Source: Treponema sp.
GTDB taxonomy: Bacteria; Spirochaetota; Spirochaetia; Treponematales; Treponemataceae
Assembly (NCBI GenBank): GCA_016290995.1
Contig: JAEEVR010000011.1
Span: 19,901 to 83,900 of the forward strand
Direction: 5' to 3'
DNA length: 64,000 nucleotides
Shown: positions 60,567 to 64,000 of the stretch, piece after piece
Numbering within the stretch: position 1 is the stretch's first letter
Layout: each line of letters begins with the position of its first letter
Notes under the pieces: generated by a model
Databases searched by the model: none
What the model saw: the letters and a program-made list of their open reading frames with translations, nothing else
What the model was told of the DNA's origin: nothing
Made by a program: the position numbers and the translations under genes

Positions 60567-60578
60567 AAAAAAACATTC

Positions 60579-60652
60579 GCGCGATTAGCTCAGTTGGTTA
60601 GAGTACAAGCATGACACGCTTGGGGTCACTAGTTCGATTCCAGTATCGCGCA
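60579..60652 (+). tRNA. tRNA-Val (anticodon GAC)
   Basis: Cloverleaf: acceptor GCGCGAT (60579-60585) pairs with ATCGCGC (60645-60651), discriminator A. D arm GCTC/GAGT, anticodon stem CAAGC/GCTTG with loop ATGACAC, giving anticodon GAC at 60613-60615. The T loop is TTCGATT; one T-stem pair is an A-C mismatch. CCA is not encoded. The first bases and the D arm match the known E. coli tRNA-Val(GAC) pattern. Confidence 0.92.
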
Positions 60653-60660
60653 CAAAAAAA

Positions 60661-60686
60661 AAGGAGCCGCAAGGCTCCTTTTTTTT
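60661..60686 (+). terminator. Bidirectional intrinsic terminator after tRNA-Val
   Basis: Stem AAGGAGCC / GGCTCCTT with loop GCAA, followed by a T run to 60686. On the minus strand the A-tract at 60654-60662 gives a matching T run, so it also ends the convergent gene at 60718. Confidence 0.9.
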
Positions 60687-60717
60687 ATGGTTTGCAGAAA
60701 GGCGCGGCAAAGGCGGA

Positions 60718-61350
60718 TCACTTTTGCTCGCCGGCCCTGATTTCCACGCGGCAAAGCTGAACATCGTCTCCAAACTCGCGGCGCAAGACCTCTTGGGCTT
60801 GGTCGTAGTTGTCGCGAACGTAAATCTTTGTCACGTGAAAGTCCGAGCCTTCCAAGTGGTACTCAAAGTCTCCGACATAGACAAATTTTTCTCCCTTGGG
60901 AACCGAGGCCTCAAAACGGAACGGAAGGTAAATCTCAAAGTTGGGGTCGCTGTAAAAGCGCCACTTGATTGGCCAGGCGGAAGAGAGGACGCCTTTTTTT
61001 ACCTTTTGCTTTGACAAAAAATACTGTCCAGGCTCGTATTCGCCAAACTTTCCGTTATTGCTCTTTTTAACGCTTCCCCAAAAAAGACTGGCGTATTCTT
61101 CATAAGCGTCGCCGTAAACGACATAGGTGTCGCTTTTGGAAAAGTCAGTCACGCCCCAAGTCTTTGCGTAAAAGTCAAAGTTTTCGTCGTCGACTTTCAC
61201 GGTGGCGGAGCCGACCATAATGACTTCGTTAAAGCCAAGCGACTCCTGCTTTTTTTTGCTGTCGCTTTTTTTGGAGCCGTAAACTTCAGCGGCGTATGTG
61301 GCGGAACAAATCGCAAGGGCCGCAAAGGCAAGCGCAATAAGTTTTTTCAT
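60718..61350 (-). CDS. Small exported protein, paralogue 1
   Basis: 210 residues with a cleavable signal peptide (LIALAFAALAICSATYAAE, cut near YAA-E). The mature N terminus begins EVYGSKKSDSKKK and is followed by a beta-rich domain with many Tyr, Phe, Lys and Asp residues (FVYVGDFEYHLEGSDFHVTK). It shares the signal region, the AAE-aromatic-G-Ser/Thr-KKSD motif and similar length with the protein encoded at 61367. Function unknown; probably periplasmic or surface-associated. It is 16 nt downstream of its paralogue and co-directional. Confidence 0.7.
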   Translation of the reverse strand: MKKLIALAFAALAICSATYAAEVYGSKKSDSKKKQESLGFNEVIMVGSATVKVDDENFDFYAKTWGVTDFSKSDTYVVYGDAYEEYASLFWGSVKKSNNGKFGEYEPGQYFLSKQKVKKGVLSSAWPIKWRFYSDPNFEIYLPFRFEASVPKGEKFVYVGDFEYHLEGSDFHVTKIYVRDNYDQAQEVLRREFGDDVQLCRVEIRAGEQK

Positions 61351-61366
61351 ATCCGTTCCTTAAAAA

Positions 61367-62077
61367 TTATTTTTTCTCGGCTTCGGCGGGAGCGGCCTCT
61401 GCGGGAGTCTCTTCCAAGGGCTCCTCCTTAACCGTGTTCATTTTTTCGATATAAGCGTCAACCCAAGGAGTTCCCTCGTATCGCTTCTTAAACTGCGAGA
61501 GGGCTTTTTTGTAAAACTTTTGTATCATCCACTTATTTCCCCAGCGCCATTGATCTATTTTTTGAAGTTGGTATGCCTCGCCTTTTTGCGCGCTATAGGC
61601 GACGCTGTCTCCCCAAATCTGTCCATAGCAATAAACGCCAGGCTCTGTCGGGATGTCCAAAACCAAAACTTGCTGATTGGGCTTAAAGTCCATATCCCAA
61701 ACATAGCGGACTGTTCCGCCTGAACTGGAGCCTTTCATTTTTGTGAGCATGTAGCGGGAACCGGGCTTAACAGGCTTAAAGAAAACCCATCCTGTGGATT
61801 CGTAATAGTATTCGTATTTTTGCTCGTCAGGATCAAACTTGGGGTTGATTTGTTTGAACTCCATAAGTTCGTTTCCCATGTTGTAAAAGAAAATGACAAC
61901 AGAATTTTCGGGAGTCATGCTTTCGTCATACTTTCCGACAAGGCTCTTGCTAGTCCTAGTCACGCCAGAATTGGCGGAAGCGGCTCCATCACTCTTTTTT
62001 GTTCCGAAGGTTTCGGCGGCAAAAGCGACCGAACCAATCGCAATCGCGGCAAGCGCGACGACAAAACTTTTCTTCAT
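61367..62077 (-). CDS. Small exported protein, paralogue 2
   Basis: 236 residues from ATG 62077 (GAGGAG lies 7 nt upstream; the earlier ATG at 62140 falls within the -10 box and cannot be used). The signal peptide ends near AFA-A, and the mature protein begins AETFGTKKSDG, as in the paralogue at 60718. A beta-rich core follows, then a helical segment and an acidic/Ala-rich tail (EEPLEETPAEAAPAEAEKK). No known family was recognised. The pair is probably produced from the promoter at 62140-62168. Confidence 0.7.
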   Translation of the reverse strand: MKKSFVVALAAIAIGSVAFAAETFGTKKSDGAASANSGVTRTSKSLVGKYDESMTPENSVVIFFYNMGNELMEFKQINPKFDPDEQKYEYYYESTGWVFFKPVKPGSRYMLTKMKGSSSGGTVRYVWDMDFKPNQQVLVLDIPTEPGVYCYGQIWGDSVAYSAQKGEAYQLQKIDQWRWGNKWMIQKFYKKALSQFKKRYEGTPWVDAYIEKMNTVKEEPLEETPAEAAPAEAEKK

Positions 62078-62139
62078 ATAATTCTCCTCGCCCAAAAACA
62101 TGGGCCGCCCAAATTTTTGGGCCGTAAAAAACTTGTTCA

Positions 62140-62168
62140 ATGATATTGTTTTCGCGTTCCCTTGTCAA
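62140..62168 (-). promoter_or_regulatory. Promoter of the paralogous exported-protein pair
   Basis: On the minus strand TTGACA (62163-62168), 17-bp spacer, TATCAT (62140-62145). The roughly 55-nt leader contains the hairpin GCCCAAATTTTTGGGC (62107-62122), directly before the ribosome-binding site region. Confidence 0.6.
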
Positions 62169-62197
62169 TTCACAAACACGGCAAAGCGCGCTATAGT
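62169..62197 (+). promoter_or_regulatory. Promoter of the YcxB-like genes, leaderless spacing
   Basis: TTCACA (62169-62174), 17-bp spacer, TATAGT (62192-62197), then 6 nt to ATG 62204. It abuts the divergent promoter at 62140-62168. Confidence 0.5.
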
Positions 62198-62203
62198 ATT
62201 GGC

Positions 62204-62743
62204 ATGATATCGATTAAAAACACTTCCAAAACGTCGTACACCTTTTGGGAATACTGGACCTTTTGCCTGGACACGCTGGGATTCACCAAAAAGGCAAAGG
62301 CCACGACGGTTTTTCTTTTTGTTTCCGCGACGGCGCTTTTTGTCTTTAAAAGCTTTTTTGTGGACAGATGCGCTTACAGCCAGCTGAACCTTTTTTCCAA
62401 CATTTATTTTGGAGCGGCGCTGATTTTTGCTTTTCTTTCCGTTCACTATTTTGCATCATGCAAATGCATGTACGATTCCACAAAGCCCTTCCTGACTCCG
62501 TCCACAAAATTTGAGCTGCATGAGGACCAAGTGATTTGCCAGGACCCCAACGACTATGTCCACTTGAACAAAAAATTCTTTAAAAAAATCATGTTCAAAA
62601 AAGACGCGGTTTACATTTACTATTTGGACAAGGCGGTCTTTGTCCTAAAGCGCTGGTTTGACGCTCCGCAAGACTGGCAGGCCGCCGTTGACTTTATAAA
62701 GGCCAACTACGCCGACGGGAGGATAAATGAAGTTTACAATTGA
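62204..62743 (+). CDS. YcxB-like membrane protein 1
   Basis: 179 residues from ATG 62204; an in-frame ATG at 62162 precedes the promoter. Two membrane segments (about residues 30-50 and 60-80) precede a C-terminal cytoplasmic domain of the YcxB type (LHEDQVICQDPNDYVHLNKK, KDAVYIYYLDKAVFVLKRWF). The family is widespread in Gram-positive and spirochaete genomes and has no defined function. The end overlaps the next gene by 17 nt. Confidence 0.65.
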   Translation: MISIKNTSKTSYTFWEYWTFCLDTLGFTKKAKATTVFLFVSATALFVFKSFFVDRCAYSQLNLFSNIYFGAALIFAFLSVHYFASCKCMYDSTKPFLTPSTKFELHEDQVICQDPNDYVHLNKKFFKKIMFKKDAVYIYYLDKAVFVLKRWFDAPQDWQAAVDFIKANYADGRINEVYN

Positions 62744-63353
62744 GCGGAAATACAAGCGGCAAGACTTTGAAAAGCTTTACGCCGACGTAAAAAATTGCAG
62801 GGGCTATTTTGCGGTCATCGACATGGCCGTCGTCACGCTGCTCTATCTTAGCGTCGCGCTTTGCGCCGCCGTCTCGTTCCTTATAAAAAGCGACAGGCTT
62901 ATTTTTAACGGAGCGTTGGTTTTAATCCTTGCGGCTTGCAAAACCCACTCAATGCTGAACAAAAGCAAGCACGCAAAAAAATGGGCGGAACGGCAATGGA
63001 ACATGTTTGCAAAAGATTTTCCCGACACAAAATTTTCTTTTGAAGACGACAAACTTTTTTTGTCAAACGAAATCCAAGACTGGACGGTTTATCCAAAAGA
63101 CTTTCATTCAGTCTTTTTTGCGGACGACGCCGTTTACATTTACCTTACCCGCGCAATTTGCGTCTATGTCTTTGAATCGGATTTTTCCGGCGCGGACGAG
63201 TGGAAAGCCTTTTTGGATTTTGCAAAAGCCAATTACTGCAAAACCAAGCGCGTCTACCACAAAGGCAAGTCCGTTCCGCTCTGCCGTCTTGCCGGCGTTT
63301 TAATCGGAGCGGCCTTCTTTGCCGCCGCCGTCCTTTTCGCGTGGGTAAAGTAA
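62727..63353 (+). CDS. YcxB-like membrane protein 2
   Basis: 208 residues with three hydrophobic segments (about residues 28-48, 55-75 and one at the C terminus, GVLIGAAFFAAAVLFAWV) and a central soluble domain with the same strand pattern as its neighbour (FEDDKLFLSNEIQDWTVYPK, FFADDAVYIYLTRAICVYVF). Duplicate of the upstream gene with an added C-terminal segment. GGAGG at 62719-62723 precedes the ATG, which lies inside the first gene (17-nt overlap), so translation is coupled. Function unknown. Confidence 0.65.
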   Translation: MKFTIERKYKRQDFEKLYADVKNCRGYFAVIDMAVVTLLYLSVALCAAVSFLIKSDRLIFNGALVLILAACKTHSMLNKSKHAKKWAERQWNMFAKDFPDTKFSFEDDKLFLSNEIQDWTVYPKDFHSVFFADDAVYIYLTRAICVYVFESDFSGADEWKAFLDFAKANYCKTKRVYHKGKSVPLCRLAGVLIGAAFFAAAVLFAWVK

Positions 63354-63389
63354 TTATTAAAACGGAAGACAGCCCCGCCGGAATGGTTG

Positions 63390-63950
63390 TTAAAGCGCTA
63401 AAGTTGCGGCGGCCACCCAACGCTTTCCCTGCCGCTCAAAAATCGTTATGTTGTCAACCGGAAATTCCTCGAACAAATTCATTTCGTTCATCGCCGCAAG
63501 AGCCTTTGTCACAACGCCAGCGGGAATGTCGCGGTTTGCCACCGTCGCGTGCGGAGTGAAAGGCCGCCCGTCTTTTTTTGTACAGGCGGGGCAAGCGTTT
63601 AGAATCGCCTTAAGGGTCGCGTCGCGCAATTTAGTCCATCGCTCATCGGCGGCCACCTTAGCGAAAATCGTCCTGTCGCCAAACGCGTCAAAGTTTTGGA
63701 TCTTGGCCGCAAAGCCCAAACCCGCCCCCGCCGCTCCGCTCTCAATCGCAGCCGCCAAATCCTGGGTGGAATACTGTTCCTGCAACCTAAACGGCGGAAC
63801 CAGCGTCACATGAATCGGAGTCCCATGCCCCGACCTGCACCCATACGCCTCGTTCATATACCGCCTGCAGTCCTCCAGCGTCCCCGTCAAATCATCCGGC
63901 AACAACACGCCGACAAAATGCGTCTGCTGCGAAAAAGTGTTTTTGGTCAT
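63390..63950 (-). CDS. 2H phosphoesterase (LigT/ThpR-like)
   Basis: 186 residues from ATG 63950. Two H-x-T/S motifs mark the 2H phosphoesterase fold: PIHVTLVPPFRL and FTPHATVANR. Members open 2',3'-cyclic phosphates of RNA or act on 2'-5' linkages. The start at 63950 rather than 63968 is favoured by a TATAAT on the minus strand at 63957-63962, which overlaps the earlier ATG and ends 6 nt before the second one; this again predicts a leaderless mRNA. Confidence 0.8.
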   Translation of the reverse strand: MTKNTFSQQTHFVGVLLPDDLTGTLEDCRRYMNEAYGCRSGHGTPIHVTLVPPFRLQEQYSTQDLAAAIESGAAGAGLGFAAKIQNFDAFGDRTIFAKVAADERWTKLRDATLKAILNACPACTKKDGRPFTPHATVANRDIPAGVVTKALAAMNEMNLFEEFPVDNITIFERQGKRWVAAATLAL

Positions 63951-63956
63951 AGGGGC

Positions 63957-63986
63957 ATTATAGCGCAAGTCGCGGGGCGTGGGGAA
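63957..63986 (-). promoter_or_regulatory. Probable promoter of the 2H phosphoesterase gene
   Basis: On the minus strand a perfect TATAAT (63957-63962) with a poor -35 (TTCCCC at 63981-63986, 18-bp spacer), and 6 nt to the ATG. Confidence 0.4.
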
Positions 63987-64000
63987 CTATTCGATTTTTT

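Noticed and set aside
60579..60652. tRNA-Asp assignment or integration site at the tRNA 3' end
   Set aside because: The anticodon is GAC (Val), and no repeat of the tRNA 3' end or integrase gene was seen nearby; the terminator follows directly.
62078..62140. N-terminal extension of exported paralogue 2
   Set aside because: It would hide the signal peptide behind 21 residues and starts inside the -10 box; GAGGAG supports 62077.

Overview
The window looks like a spirochaete chromosome segment, most likely from a host-associated, anaerobic Treponema relative. The pointers are a short alanyl-tRNA synthetase without the C-terminal C-Ala domain, an IspD-IspF fusion, a CarD-type RNA polymerase regulator with a long acidic tail, a flavodiiron (O2/NO-reducing) protein, a very large acyl-CoA dehydratase activase, and several lipoproteins with loose spirochaete lipoboxes. 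No database search was possible, so the species is not claimed. Most of the window is housekeeping sequence with short gaps and frequent 4-34 nt gene overlaps.

Layout. 1-1.5 kb (minus): two membrane-anchored proteins, the first cut by the window edge. 1.5-1.95 kb: a gene-free stretch with a 12-mer present three times. 1.95-7.2 kb (plus): alaS, a SurA-like exported chaperone, nusB and a TPR lipoprotein. 7.2-9.1 kb (minus): a lone groES and an alpha-amylase-family lipoprotein. 9.2-12.7 kb (plus): a striking four-gene unit of two paralogous K+-channel/RCK proteins, each followed by its own separate cyclic-nucleotide-binding protein; the first channel has lost the TVGYGD filter. 12.8-14.7 kb: carD overlapping ispDF. 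14.7-28.4 kb (minus): a six-gene co-directional run led by a class III nucleotide cyclase and including two coiled-coil membrane proteins, the giant activase, an exported protein and a HAD phosphatase. 28.6-31.2 kb: a lipoprotein joining a formylglycine-generating-enzyme fold, BspA-like repeats and an InlB-like domain. 31.4-34.8 kb: valS and a stand-alone RelA/SpoT-type HD hydrolase. 34.8-41.3 kb (minus): dnaE-yggT-recG.

41.4-48.3 kb is the accessory part: a WYL regulator, several unrecognised AT-rich genes, an ORF6N/PLD-like protein and a decayed fragment of an AAA+ ATPase. 48.3-58 kb (plus): a membrane protein, a Nif3-family protein, then a glutamate/asparagine block (gltD-asnB-gltB) behind a structured leader that ends in a terminator-like hairpin. 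58-64 kb: a MATE transporter, the flavodiiron protein, tRNA-Val(GAC), two paralogous small exported proteins, two YcxB-like membrane proteins and a 2H phosphoesterase.

Two themes stand out. First, many genes have a sigma-70-type promoter whose -10 box ends only 6-9 nt before the start codon, with no usable Shine-Dalgarno sequence, so their mRNAs should be leaderless; genes with leaders or internal operon genes carry clear GGAGG-type sites. Second, the paired channel/cNMP-binding unit together with a cyclase gene suggests a split, multi-subunit cyclic-nucleotide-gated channel, which is the best candidate here for an undescribed system. All functional statements are from sequence motifs read by eye.
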